Below are positions 35,214 through 44,188 of a stretch of DNA of 64,000 nucleotides, one piece after another (positions within the stretch are counted from its first letter, which is position 1; the number at the start of each line of letters is the position of its first letter). Under the pieces are notes generated by a model. It was not told where the DNA came from. It saw only the letters and a list, made by a program, of their open reading frames with translations, and made no database searches. The DNA comes from Coprococcus ammoniilyticus (GTDB taxonomy: Bacteria > Bacillota > Clostridia > Lachnospirales > Lachnospiraceae). The stretch spans positions 1 through 64,000 of the forward strand of contig NZ_JAOQJS010000001.1 of the NCBI RefSeq assembly GCF_025567345.1. The letters run 5' to 3'. Made by a program: the position numbers and the translations under genes.

Positions 35214-36071
35214 TTGAAGATTGAACGCTTAAGTGAAAATCAGATCAGATGTACTTTGAATAAAGCAGATTTAGCAGACAAACAATTAAAGATTTCCGAG
35301 CTGGCTTATGGATCTCCAAAAGCAAAAGAACTGTTTCGTGAGATGATGCAGCAGGCATCAAACGAACTCGGATTTGAGGTTGATGATATACCACTGATGA
35401 TCGAAGCTATACCGATTTCATCAGATTGTCTTATTTTAATTGTCACAAAGGTAGAAGATCCGGAAGAATTGGATACACGTTTTTCCAGATTTACCAGAAA
35501 TAATGACGATGACGACACCGATTATGACGATGATATGGATGATGAATACGAAGATGAGGACTATCCCCCATCTGATGATAATGTAATATCCGGTCATATC
35601 GATATCGGTATAAATGGCGATGAATCCCAGATTCCGGAGGCAATTTTTAATGCTCTGGAAGGTTTTGTAAATAATCTGACAGGTCTTGCAGGTAAGAATA
35701 TCGAGATTTCAACCGATATTCCATCCAGTGCAAAAGCACCTGTAAAACAGACACAACAGGAAGAGGATGCTCCACAGACTTTAACGAGACTGCTTGTATT
35801 TGACTCGTTAAATACCGTTATCAACGCATCCAAACAGGTTGCAAGTTTTTACTTCAGCAGCAACACACTCTATAAGAATCCGGTTAATAAACGTTTTTAT
35901 CTGTTATTTACAAATGATAAGAATACTATTCCCGAATTCAACCGGGTATGTTACATTCTTGGAGAATACGGCACAGCACAGAAAATAACAGATGCCATGC
36001 CATATCATTTCAAAGAGCATTTTAAAACGATCATTGAAGAGGAAGCAGTTCAGACTCTGTCTGCTCTGTAA
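35214..36071 (+). CDS. mecA: MecA-family adaptor protein
   Basis: An adaptor that delivers substrates to the ClpC/ClpP protease. The N-terminal domain (KIERLSENQIRCTLNKADL, then AKELFREMMQQASNELGF) recognises substrates in known MecA. A central acidic linker is rich in Asp (about 97-120). The C-terminal domain (from about residue 190, LLVFDSLNTVINASKQV) binds ClpC. Length 285 aa. I use TTG at 35214 (RBS TGGGGTGA 5 nt upstream), since MecA starts with this sequence; the frame to 35139 has no RBS. In Bacillus MecA acts on ComK; the target here is unknown. Confidence 0.87.
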   Translation: MKIERLSENQIRCTLNKADLADKQLKISELAYGSPKAKELFREMMQQASNELGFEVDDIPLMIEAIPISSDCLILIVTKVEDPEELDTRFSRFTRNNDDDDTDYDDDMDDEYEDEDYPPSDDNVISGHIDIGINGDESQIPEAIFNALEGFVNNLTGLAGKNIEISTDIPSSAKAPVKQTQQEEDAPQTLTRLLVFDSLNTVINASKQVASFYFSSNTLYKNPVNKRFYLLFTNDKNTIPEFNRVCYILGEYGTAQKITDAMPYHFKEHFKTIIEEEAVQTLSAL

Positions 36072-36097
36072 TTTTTAAGAAAACTGATTTGACAAAA

Positions 36098-36143
36098 CAA
36101 ATACGGCGGATCCTTTTTTTCATTGGATTCCGCCGTATTTTTC
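36098..36143. terminator. Bidirectional terminator
   Basis: AATACGGCGGA with TCCGCCGTATT forms an 11-bp stem, followed by TTTTTC on the plus strand and TTTGTTTTG on the minus strand. It lies between the convergent mecA and DUF1858 genes. Confidence 0.85.
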
Positions 36144-36171
36144 GTCTGTCCAGATACATATTCTATATGAA

Positions 36172-36393
36172 TTATGCCTGTGCCTGCTCTTCTTTCTTTG
36201 CAAGGTAGTCATTGATCTCAAGTTCAAGCTCTACCGGATCCAGACCATGAACGGCTGCTGCTTCCTCAAGAGTTTCACCTGCTGCTGCAAGACATCCGAT
36301 ACAATGCATACCTGCTGCCATAAGAATTGCTGCATTTCCTGCATCTACTGCTAAAATATCATTTATAAGCATATCTTTACTGATCTTTGCCAT
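36172..36393 (-). CDS. DUF1858-domain protein
   Basis: A 73-residue protein of the DUF1858 / hybrid-cluster-associated redox disulfide type. It has MHCIGCLAAAGETLEEAAAVHG: the CxxC pair at about residues 31-34 and the following GETLxEAxxxHG are the hallmark of the family. By family it may serve as a small redox or metal-cluster partner, but no hybrid-cluster gene is nearby. It is monocistronic with its own promoter (36470-36498). Confidence 0.87.
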   Translation of the reverse strand: MAKISKDMLINDILAVDAGNAAILMAAGMHCIGCLAAAGETLEEAAAVHGLDPVELELEINDYLAKKEEQAQA

Positions 36394-36469
36394 GTGTATA
36401 TTTCCTCCTGTTTCCTATAATCTTTCTTAATCTGATATGACATTTTTCGATTTTAAAAATATCTTCACC

Positions 36470-36498
36470 ATTATAGTATACACATTTTTAAATGTCTA
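36470..36498 (-). promoter_or_regulatory. Promoter of the DUF1858 gene
   Basis: On the minus strand TAGACA (36498-36493), 17-nt spacer, TATAAT (36475-36470), about 75 nt before the ATG. Confidence 0.7.
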
Positions 36499-36570
36499 TC
36501 CCTTTATAGGAAAAAGATAGGCAGGCTCAAGTTAGCAGGGACTAATTTTTTACAAATCATCTCAATTCAC

Positions 36571-36599
36571 TTGATATAAGAAACTTTTTGATTTAAAAT
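36571..36599 (+). promoter_or_regulatory. Ferredoxin promoter
   Basis: TTGATA (36571-36576), 17-nt spacer, TAAAAT (36594-36599), about 38 nt before the RBS AAGGAGG. Confidence 0.7.
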
Positions 36600-36643
36600 A
36601 GGTAACGAGATGTGATTATTATTACTAAAAGGAGGACAATCAT

Positions 36644-36814
36644 ATGGCATTCGTAATTGGTGATTCATGTATCGGTTGTGGTTCATGTGCAGGTTCATGC
36701 CCTGTTGGAGCTATTAGCGATAACGGTGGTGTTTTCGTTATTGATGGTTCACAGTGTATTTCATGTGGTGCATGTGCAGGTTCATGTCCTGTTGGAACAA
36801 TTTCAGAGGAGTAA
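36644..36814 (+). CDS. 2[4Fe-4S] ferredoxin, 56 aa
   Basis: A small clostridial-type ferredoxin carrying low-potential electrons for pyruvate:ferredoxin oxidoreductase, hydrogenases and Rnf. Two near-identical cluster motifs are present: CIGCGSCAGSCP (residues 9-20) and CISCGACAGSCP (residues 38-49). The 56-residue length is exactly that of the clostridial type. It has a strong RBS (AAGGAGG, 8 nt before ATG), own promoter, and terminator, consistent with high expression. The gene is short and easily missed. Confidence 0.97.
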   Translation: MAFVIGDSCIGCGSCAGSCPVGAISDNGGVFVIDGSQCISCGACAGSCPVGTISEE

Positions 36815-36842
36815 TCCACACAGAACGTTGTTATCATAATAT

Positions 36843-36876
36843 AGAAAAGCTGCCGGAATCGGCAGCTTTTCTTTTT
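36843..36876 (+). terminator. Ferredoxin terminator
   Basis: AGAAAAGCTGCCG (36843-36855), a GAAT loop and CGGCAGCTTTTCT (36860-36872) give a 13-bp perfect stem, followed by TTTTG. On the minus strand it may also end the gene at 36940-39612. Confidence 0.92.
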
Positions 36877-36939
36877 GTCTTATACAGGAAAACAATGATG
36901 TCCTCAAACGGATCTGTTTTCCTGTATATCTTTTTATTT

Positions 36940-39612
36940 CTACTCCTGAACATAGGAATACAGTTCATTATTTCCCTGACTCATGGCAGCTTCATATTCT
37001 TTTCTTGATACCCGGACTTCCGTATCCAGTACCGGATCATAATAACGAACCGCTTCACTGTTATAGCTTACGACCATTACATATCTTCCATCATTGATAC
37101 GACTGATAACCGGAATACCATTACTGATATATCCAAATACCAGATCCAGCGAAATTCCTGAAATATCTGCTCCCGGATATTTTCCAAGCTCTGTCAGCAC
37201 CTGTACCGGATCTGTACCGGATGCTTTCATATCTTCATATGTGAGATCTGTCACACCCTCATAGATCAGTGTCATATATACACAATCCCACAAGGATGCA
37301 TCCACACTGCCGGAGCTTTGGTGATAGATTGACGATGCGATCGTATTATATGCCTGCATCTCCGACTGCCTGTATACGATTTCTCCATCCTTGGAAACGA
37401 CAATACCTGCAATCTGCGTTGCCCGGTTGATTGCATCTCCTGCCTTATCATAGATTCCGGTCAGTCCCAGATTATCATATACCATATAGCCTGCATATTC
37501 ATCTTCTACCGTGATCAGCATATCCGATGAACGATCTCCCACCGTGTTCTTTGTGATATTCAGATACGGAATATAGGTCAGATATATATTTGACGGTACT
37601 GTAAAATACAGCCTCGCAATTCCTGATGTTGTTTTTGTCGTGATATCAACTCGTTTTACATCGTCGCTTTCTTTATAGGTGATAAAGTCATCCTCTGCCA
37701 ACCGAAATCTGTCTGTTTTCTTGGATCCTTTGGTCATATAGATCAGATCATCCTCTACGCTGATATCTATGATATAATTGTCGTCCTTCTGATATTCTTT
37801 GATCTGGTTTCCATTTTCATCCACGATAAATAATTTGTATGATGGGATCCGGCTGTATACCTTTTCACTCAGATTCTTTTTTGCAAAGGAATCTTTATCT
37901 ATAGAAATATCACTGTCAGCCGTATTACAGATCCCATATATCAGATCCCGGTTCTTAAATCCATAGCAGACCAGACTCTTTCCTGCTCCCGCATCCAGCG
38001 TATAGGTCTGTCCGGTTGCAAAATTAACCAGCGTTAATGTCGCATTATCGGCTGCCTGATCCGATGAATCATATGCCATTACCTGCATATCATCGGATAC
38101 ATATACATGATCGAGCGATACATGATCTACATAATAGGATAACTGTTTTGCTTCCACGTTAATGCAGTTCACCTTGTTGCCAAGCATAAAATAAAAGTTT
38201 GTTCCATCATAATAGGTCAGTCTGGACACTTCATCTTTCATGGCTGCATATGGTTCATTACATTCTGCAAATACCAGCTCCGTAACCTCCTGCTCTGCTG
38301 CATCGTAAGAACACAGACTGATTCCCAGCTTTCCTTCATGAGCACCACGGTTCATATAGCCATATACTGCAAATATCATATTGCCATCATCGTCCATGGA
38401 GATCATATTGATACCATAATTGTTGTATGTGTTTCTGACATTTTCCACGTCATCCATCCAGAATCCAAATACCATGGAGATCTGGTTTTCTGAGTAATTA
38501 TACAGCCAGAGCTGTCCGTTTCTGACAAAACCGATCTTCTTATTATCCGAGCTGTAACGGTAATCCAGCTTTTTATCAAGAACAACCCCGATCTCATACA
38601 CATTATTTTTATTATCGACACCTGTCCGGTTGAAATACTCGTCGATATAACGATCAAAGTTCATAACGGATATTGTGCCTGCGTTATCTGCTTCCCCGGT
38701 ATCCTCTGATGCTTCAGCATCCTCTGCTCCGGTGGCTGTTTCCGTATCGTCTTCTGTCTCCGGTTCTTTATAACTGACACGATAATATTCCTTGATCGAA
38801 TAATAATCCGACTCACCATCGGTGTTTTCTGCCGTGGTCACATAATCCAGTTCAATTACTGCATAATTGACATCAATTTCCTTGATCTGTGGAATGATCG
38901 AAGTTATCCGGACCGGATTCACTCCACTCCAGACAAGCTCTTTGTAGCTGCTTGTCAGATTCAGATGTCCCATAGAAAGGCTGTCATCATCCTGTCCTTT
39001 GTATGCCTGCATGTATGGATAGATAAAGGAGCCTTCTTCATTTGCCTCGTAGTCAAATGTCGAAGCATTAAACTGTTCCACAAAGTCCAGAAGCTCGGAC
39101 GCATGATAATTGTCATTTACAACGATACGGGTATAGTAGCGTACGGTCTGTCCATCCGCTCCATCTAATTTGAATATCAGCATGTATTCCGTATCCGGCT
39201 TGATATCCATACGGATATCAATATCAAATATCCGGTATCCATTCTCCTCTGTATCGGATGTCAGATCTCCGTTCTCGATCAGAGAATCGCTTGAGATCGA
39301 CCGCAGCTCATAGCTGTAGGTCTTTGCATAACCATTTTTGTCATCTACTGCAAACGTTACTTTTTTGTCATCTGTCACCGGAGTAATACAGTCACGAAGC
39401 ATAGTTGTATCGACTACGGTTGTATAGCCATGAAGGCAGTTGATATATCTGCCCTCATAGTCTACATATACTAAAGGCAAGGTGGCATTTTCCATCTCCA
39501 TTGCCAGATTCTTATACTGTCTATTCTGAAATTTATCAACTAAAAAAATAGTAATCACAAAGAAAACTGCCATTACTATTATTCTTATAACAAGTGTTCC
39601 TATTTTCTTCAC
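36940..39612 (-). CDS. Large signal-anchored extracytoplasmic protein, C39-like end
   Basis: 890 residues. One N-terminal TM anchor (about 7-27), then an entirely extracytoplasmic body: a mixed region to about 340 with an acidic, low-complexity segment (about 285-312, EDDTETATGAEDAE), a propeller-like middle (about 340-640, short strands such as FVRNGQLWLYN), and a C-terminal part (about 750-880) resembling the C39-like peptidase fold: WDCVYMTLIYEG at the Cys position and VMVVSYNSEAVRYYDP at the end. The expected catalytic His before the VVxxY strand appears replaced (DGRYVMVV), so it may be an inactive relative. GTG start at 39612 overlaps the upstream gene's TGA. Function unknown. Confidence 0.7.
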   Translation of the reverse strand: MKKIGTLVIRIIVMAVFFVITIFLVDKFQNRQYKNLAMEMENATLPLVYVDYEGRYINCLHGYTTVVDTTMLRDCITPVTDDKKVTFAVDDKNGYAKTYSYELRSISSDSLIENGDLTSDTEENGYRIFDIDIRMDIKPDTEYMLIFKLDGADGQTVRYYTRIVVNDNYHASELLDFVEQFNASTFDYEANEEGSFIYPYMQAYKGQDDDSLSMGHLNLTSSYKELVWSGVNPVRITSIIPQIKEIDVNYAVIELDYVTTAENTDGESDYYSIKEYYRVSYKEPETEDDTETATGAEDAEASEDTGEADNAGTISVMNFDRYIDEYFNRTGVDNKNNVYEIGVVLDKKLDYRYSSDNKKIGFVRNGQLWLYNYSENQISMVFGFWMDDVENVRNTYNNYGINMISMDDDGNMIFAVYGYMNRGAHEGKLGISLCSYDAAEQEVTELVFAECNEPYAAMKDEVSRLTYYDGTNFYFMLGNKVNCINVEAKQLSYYVDHVSLDHVYVSDDMQVMAYDSSDQAADNATLTLVNFATGQTYTLDAGAGKSLVCYGFKNRDLIYGICNTADSDISIDKDSFAKKNLSEKVYSRIPSYKLFIVDENGNQIKEYQKDDNYIIDISVEDDLIYMTKGSKKTDRFRLAEDDFITYKESDDVKRVDITTKTTSGIARLYFTVPSNIYLTYIPYLNITKNTVGDRSSDMLITVEDEYAGYMVYDNLGLTGIYDKAGDAINRATQIAGIVVSKDGEIVYRQSEMQAYNTIASSIYHQSSGSVDASLWDCVYMTLIYEGVTDLTYEDMKASGTDPVQVLTELGKYPGADISGISLDLVFGYISNGIPVISRINDGRYVMVVSYNSEAVRYYDPVLDTEVRVSRKEYEAAMSQGNNELYSYVQE

Positions 39613-40109
39613 AGGTAAAATCGTCTCCTACATCTTCTGTAGCGTTCCCGTCTACAGTAAAATTCATTACAGATCAATGTTTCTATCAGATTCCGCATCA
39701 TGCAGTTACCACAGCCTTTTCCTTTTGGAACATACGGTGGTTCAGATGGCGCAGCCTCCATATCCAGATGAATATCTACATATGGATCCGGAAGCTCTGC
39801 ATAGACATCCCGTGCGATCTTACGGATCACCTCCGGATCCGGATATTCCGCAAACATCGGGCTTCCTGCATATTCTAATTTATCACATTCTTCTTCCACC
39901 ATTGCACTGATACGCCGTACCCGTTCCGGATACATTTCCTTCAGATAGGCCCAGTCCTTTTCTGCTCTTGACTGTTCCTCATTTGGATCATCCGGCAGCA
40001 AAAGCCCCGACATGCTCCGTGTCAGATTATACACATTTCCATTTTTTATCAATCCACGGATATTCGTATCCTTTCTGTCATATGGAATGTATTTAAATTC
40101 GTTCTGCAT
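39609..40109 (-). CDS. Hypothetical protein with Cys/Arg-rich tail
   Basis: A 166-residue protein without a signal or TM segment that I do not recognise. It has a Tyr/Pro/Glu-rich N-terminal half, and a C-terminal part with GCGNCMMRN, then CNEFYCRRERYRRCRRRFYL: five Cys in the last 35 residues or so, perhaps a metal site. It overlaps the next gene by 4 nt (GTGA), so the two are translationally coupled and may work together. RBS GGGAG lies inside a strong hairpin (40116-40164), which may control its translation. Confidence 0.65.
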   Translation of the reverse strand: MQNEFKYIPYDRKDTNIRGLIKNGNVYNLTRSMSGLLLPDDPNEEQSRAEKDWAYLKEMYPERVRRISAMVEEECDKLEYAGSPMFAEYPDPEVIRKIARDVYAELPDPYVDIHLDMEAAPSEPPYVPKGKGCGNCMMRNLIETLICNEFYCRRERYRRCRRRFYL

Positions 40110-40115
40110 ATAAAT

Positions 40116-40164
40116 CTCCCTGCCTGCATTCTTATTCCTATATAGTATATATGCAGACAGAGAG
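40116..40164. repeat. 14-bp inverted repeat covering an RBS
   Basis: On the minus strand CTCTCTGTCTGCAT (40164-40151) can pair in full with ATGCAGGCAGGGAG (40129-40116), counting two G-U pairs. The GGGAG in the 3' arm is the RBS of the gene at 39609-40109. As RNA it would hide the RBS. As DNA it could be an operator, since TATACT and TATAGG words lie in the loop. Confidence 0.7.
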
Positions 40165-40198
40165 ATTATGTTACTGCCATTTCTTATTCAAACTGAAA

Positions 40199-41272
40199 TT
40201 AATCACCAAATGAAATACCTAATGTCTTTGCTGCAAGAACGGTATCATCGTCCGGAGATACATATTTGAGTTTTCCTGCTGACTCTGATAACGGAATCGC
40301 AGTTACTTTATTATCCTTAAATACAACGAGTTTTCCAAAATCCTTTGCTTTGATCAGCTCGGCTGCCTTTGCCCCGAATCTGGATGAGATCACTCTGTCA
40401 TATGGACATGGGCTTCCGCCTCGCTGTGTATGACCAGGAATCGCAATGCGGATGTCCTGCGTTGTGAACTCCTTGAGCTTGTCCGCCATCTCATATGCAA
40501 CAGATGGATACGGAGAATTAGCGATTGCTTCTTTTCTCTTCTTCTTTGGAAGCTCTGCAACCTCTTTGGAGATTGCTCCTTCTGCTACTGCAACAATCGT
40601 AAATCCTTTATTATTCTTTGTTCTCTTGTCGATTGCCTCGTATACCTTCTTGATATCATACGGAATCTCAGGGATCAGGATAACATCTGCTCCACCTGCA
40701 ATACCGGCATGTAATGTGATCCAGCCAACCTTATGACCCATAATCTCTACGATAAAGATACGGTTATGGGATGCTGCTGTTGTATGGATACAGTCAATCG
40801 TCTGTGTTGCCACATCTACCGCACTCTGGAAACCAAATGTCATATCGGTTCCCCAGAGGTCATTATCGATCGTCTTTGGAAGACCAATTACATTTAAGCC
40901 CTCTTCACTTAACAGATTTGCTGTCTTCTGGGAACCATTTCCTCCTAATACACATAAACAGTCCAGTTTGAGCTTCTTATATGTGTCCTTCATGGATTTC
41001 ACCTTATCAAGACCATCCTCTGTAGGCTCACCCATAAGCTTAAATGGCTGTCTGGAACTTCCAAGAATCGTTCCACCCTTTGTCATAATGCCTGAGAAGT
41101 CATCCGGCATCATCTTGATATACTGTGCTCTCATCAAGCCCTTATATCCATTCAGGAAACCATAGATCTCTACTTCATCAAATAACTCGTACAATCCTTT
41201 TGCTACACCACGCATGGTTGCATTCAGTGCCTGACAATCGCCACCACTGGTAAGTAATCCAACTCGCAACAT
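40199..41272 (-). CDS. pfkA: 6-phosphofructokinase (group III type)
   Basis: Phosphorylates fructose 6-phosphate in glycolysis. Motifs: SGGDCQALNA at the N-terminus, GGNGSQKTA (nucleotide loop) near residue 108, PKTIDND, then GGSP/ TQRGGSPCPYDR. In the known code, Gly after GG(D/N) indicates ATP, and Lys in PKTIDND is found in PPi-dependent and group III enzymes, so this is the group III pattern (usually ATP-using). Asn replaces the common Asp in GGDG. Length 357 aa. It follows recR by 50 nt and may extend the dnaX-ybaB-recR transcript. Confidence 0.93.
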   Translation of the reverse strand: MLRVGLLTSGGDCQALNATMRGVAKGLYELFDEVEIYGFLNGYKGLMRAQYIKMMPDDFSGIMTKGGTILGSSRQPFKLMGEPTEDGLDKVKSMKDTYKKLKLDCLCVLGGNGSQKTANLLSEEGLNVIGLPKTIDNDLWGTDMTFGFQSAVDVATQTIDCIHTTAASHNRIFIVEIMGHKVGWITLHAGIAGGADVILIPEIPYDIKKVYEAIDKRTKNNKGFTIVAVAEGAISKEVAELPKKKRKEAIANSPYPSVAYEMADKLKEFTTQDIRIAIPGHTQRGGSPCPYDRVISSRFGAKAAELIKAKDFGKLVVFKDNKVTAIPLSESAGKLKYVSPDDDTVLAAKTLGISFGD

Positions 41273-41322
41273 CCCTAAACACCTCTTTCTTCTTTTTTAT
41301 GTAAAATACTATTTAATTGTCC

Positions 41323-41919
41323 CTATAAATATACGCGTCCTTCCAATGCCCGGAGCAGTGTCACTTCATCAATACATTCCAGATCTCCGCCAACCGGTAC
41401 ACCGCTTGCGATCCTACTGACCTTGATCCCTGCCGGTTTGACCAGCTTTGATATATACATCGCCGTTGCTTCTCCCTCCGGACCGGAGCCTGTTGCAATG
41501 ATCAGCTCATCCACATCCCCCTGCAACCGCTTCATCAGTTCTGCGATCTTGATATCCGCAGGTCCGATTCCGAGTGCCGGATTGATCACTCCATGAAGAA
41601 CATGATATACACCATCGTACTGATTCGTCCGCTCATATGCTGCAAGATCTCTCGGTGTTTCTACCACCATGATCACCTTATGATTCCGATTTGCCGATCT
41701 GCAGATCGGACAAAGATCACTGTCTGTAATCGTATAACAGTTATTGCAGTATCGAATCTTCTTCTTTGCATTTACGATTGAATCGGCAAGTGCCTGTGCT
41801 CGTTCTTCCGGCATACTGATGATATAAAATGCCAGCCTTTGTGCTGTCTTTGCTCCGATACCGGGAAGTCTGCCAAGCTCTTCGATCAGACGGTTTACTT
41901 CTCCACCATATATATCCAT
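41323..41919 (-). CDS. recR: Recombination mediator RecR
   Basis: Works with RecO and RecF to load RecA at gaps. Order: helix-hairpin-helix (LPGIGAKTAQRLAF), a four-Cys zinc finger (CNNCYTITDSDLCPIC, about residues 57-72), and a Toprim domain (IMVVETPRDLAAYE, then SGPEGEATA). Length 198 aa. Its start overlaps the stop of ybaB, as in the conserved dnaX-ybaB-recR order of Firmicutes. Confidence 0.97.
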   Translation of the reverse strand: MDIYGGEVNRLIEELGRLPGIGAKTAQRLAFYIISMPEERAQALADSIVNAKKKIRYCNNCYTITDSDLCPICRSANRNHKVIMVVETPRDLAAYERTNQYDGVYHVLHGVINPALGIGPADIKIAELMKRLQGDVDELIIATGSGPEGEATAMYISKLVKPAGIKVSRIASGVPVGGDLECIDEVTLLRALEGRVYL

Positions 41920-42269
41920 TAGAACGGTAAGCCTCCAAGACCCATACCGCCGGAGATCTTATTCATATTCTCCTGATAATCTTCATCCTGCATACGGAAT
42001 GCTTCATTTACTGCAGAAATGATCAGATCCTCTAATGTCTCGATATCATCCGGATCAACAACCTCCGGATCCAGCTTGATCTCCATCAGTTCTTTCTTAC
42101 CGGAAACCTTTGCTGTTACAACGCCGCCACCAACGGAAGATTCATAGATCTTATCCTCCAGCTCCTTGGTTGTTGTCTCCATCTGCTTCTGCATTCTCTG
42201 TGCCTGCTTCATTAAGTTGTTCATATTGCCAGGCATCATACCCATGTTATAGCCGCCTCTTTTAGCCAT
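41919..42269 (-). CDS. YbaB/EbfC nucleoid-associated protein
   Basis: A small DNA-binding protein of 116 residues. It has a Met/Gly-rich N-terminus (GGYNMGMMPGNMN), then the conserved MKQAQRMQKQM helix and GGGVVTAKVSGKKELMEIKLDPEVVD. The C-terminus is Gly-rich. RBS AAGGAGG sits 9 nt before ATG 42269. It lies between dnaX and recR, as usual. Confidence 0.95.
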   Translation of the reverse strand: MAKRGGYNMGMMPGNMNNLMKQAQRMQKQMETTTKELEDKIYESSVGGGVVTAKVSGKKELMEIKLDPEVVDPDDIETLEDLIISAVNEAFRMQDEDYQENMNKISGGMGLGGLPF

Positions 42270-42309
42270 CTTATATATCCTCCTTGATTCTTAGCTCTTT
42301 TTTATATTT

Positions 42310-44049
42310 TTATTCATACTGAATAGCAAAATTAATCTTCGACAGGTCATTCGCCTCGATCTCCTGTGCCGCTTCACTGTTCTTCGACACGACCTTCAGT
42401 TCGATCTTCACCTGTCTGCCGGTCACCTGTTCGATGTGCTCTCGCAATGCCGCCATCCGCTCTTTCCCTTCAAAATAAGCGATTGCCTGCTTGTTCTCTT
42501 CATTCTGAACATATGCCAGATACAGACCATCTCTGGCTTCGTTCATATTGATCCTTGCTTTTTCCAGAAACTTCTTCGTAATATTCTGATATCCTTCCAT
42601 AATGATATCCCATTGTTCTACGAATTCTTTTAATTCATTGTAATTTGCTTCCGGAAGTTCTTTTTTCAGTTGCTCGGACAGCTTCTTCGATGCCGCTTCT
42701 ATCTCTGCATCTCCCATCGCAGGTGCATTTCCTATCTGCATTCCTGCCTGCTTCAGTCTTGCACAGATCTGATCCAGCAGTTCCTGTGATACTGCTCCGG
42801 CTCCCTGCACTGCCTCGCCAGCCAATGCTGTAACGCCTGCCGATGCTGAGCTTCCTTCACCGTTATTATTCCCGCTAACCACCGATCCGGCGGCTCCATT
42901 CTCTAACTTCTGTTCCAGAACTCTGACCCGGTCAAGAAGCGCGCTGTAATCGGTTTCCATCTCAGGCTTGCATAATTTGATCACTGCAAGTTCTAAAACA
43001 ATACGCTTCTGTACTGCATATTTGATATTTGCAGAGGTGTCCGAAAATATATTGATATACCGGATAAGTGCATCTGTTTCGAGCTGTGCAGCAAGCTGTC
43101 TTAACCGTTCCAGATTCTCCGCCGACATATCAAGCTTCTGATCTGCCTCCGGTGAAACCTTCACCAACAATACATTTCGAAGGAACCATGTAAATTCTGA
43201 TACAAATCTGGACAATTCCCGTCCCTGCCATACTACCTCATCCACCAGATCGATCGCACCGACAACATCCAGCCGAATCACACAATCTAACAATCTGGCA
43301 AATACATCGATATCAACTGCTCCGATCGTATCCAGTACATTTTCATAAGTAAGCTCCTTGCCAATGTTGAATGCGATACACTGATCCAGAATACTGAGTG
43401 CATCACGCATTGATCCATCTGCAGCCTTGGCAACGTAATCAATTGCTTTTTTCTCTGCCGCAATCTGTTCTCTTCCAAGCAGCTCCATCAGACGGTCACT
43501 GATTGTTTCCACCGAGATCCGCCGGAACTCGTATTTCTGACACCTGGAAGATATTGTGATCGGAATCTTATGGGATTCTGTTGTTGCAAGTATAAAAATG
43601 ACATAAGATGGTGGTTCCTCCAATGTCTTTAACAGAGCATTAAACGCTCCCTGTGTCAGCATATGAACCTCATCTATAATGTATACCTTATATTTTCCTT
43701 CTGATGGTGAATACTGTACTTCCTCCCGGATCTGACGGATATTATCCACACCATTGTTTGATGCTGCATCGATCTCGATCACATTCATAGATGATCCATC
43801 TGCGATCGCACGACATGCCGCACATTCATTGCATGGGCTTCCGTTTACCGGATGCTCACAGTTTACTGCTTTTGCAAACAACTTTGCTATCGATGTCTTT
43901 CCGGTTCCTCTTGTTCCGCAGAAGAGAAATGCATGTCCGATCCTGTTATTTATAATCTGATTCTTTAGTGTTGTTACAACATGATCCTGGCCTTTTACTT
44001 CTTCAAAAGTATCCGGTCTCCATTTACGATATAATGCCATATAAGACAT
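42310..44049 (-). CDS. dnaX: DNA polymerase III subunit gamma/tau
   Basis: Clamp-loader ATPase of the replisome. Residues 1-220 form the AAA+ domain: GTRGTGKTSIAK (Walker A), a four-Cys zinc module (CEHPVNGSPCNECAAC), IIDEVHML (Walker B) and TISSRCQKYEF (sensor). A collar domain and a variable C-terminal tau-like region follow, for 579 aa in all. I start at ATG 44049, with GGAGG 8 nt upstream; the frame to 44154 overlaps the promoter. I saw no slippery A run that would suggest a gamma product, though I could not rule it out. Confidence 0.96.
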   Translation of the reverse strand: MSYMALYRKWRPDTFEEVKGQDHVVTTLKNQIINNRIGHAFLFCGTRGTGKTSIAKLFAKAVNCEHPVNGSPCNECAACRAIADGSSMNVIEIDAASNNGVDNIRQIREEVQYSPSEGKYKVYIIDEVHMLTQGAFNALLKTLEEPPSYVIFILATTESHKIPITISSRCQKYEFRRISVETISDRLMELLGREQIAAEKKAIDYVAKAADGSMRDALSILDQCIAFNIGKELTYENVLDTIGAVDIDVFARLLDCVIRLDVVGAIDLVDEVVWQGRELSRFVSEFTWFLRNVLLVKVSPEADQKLDMSAENLERLRQLAAQLETDALIRYINIFSDTSANIKYAVQKRIVLELAVIKLCKPEMETDYSALLDRVRVLEQKLENGAAGSVVSGNNNGEGSSASAGVTALAGEAVQGAGAVSQELLDQICARLKQAGMQIGNAPAMGDAEIEAASKKLSEQLKKELPEANYNELKEFVEQWDIIMEGYQNITKKFLEKARINMNEARDGLYLAYVQNEENKQAIAYFEGKERMAALREHIEQVTGRQVKIELKVVSKNSEAAQEIEANDLSKINFAIQYE

Positions 44050-44079
44050 GACGGTTTCCTCCAAAATACAACTAAAGAT

Positions 44080-44108
44080 ATTATATCCGAAATGGTGATT
44101 GATAGCAA
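44080..44108 (-). promoter_or_regulatory. dnaX promoter
   Basis: On the minus strand TTGCTA (44108-44103), 17-nt spacer, perfect TATAAT (44085-44080), about 30 nt before the dnaX ATG. The region 44110-44190 upstream shows no SRP RNA gene. Confidence 0.65.
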
Positions 44109-44188
44109 TTATTAGTTTTTGTCCCCTTTTAATAATATATCCATAATAGCGCACTTATTTACTTTACAATACAGCCTTTTCTATATAG

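Noticed and set aside
36640..36837. Minus-strand frame of 65 codons
   Set aside because: Exact antisense of the ferredoxin gene, whose cluster motifs, RBS and terminator are clear.
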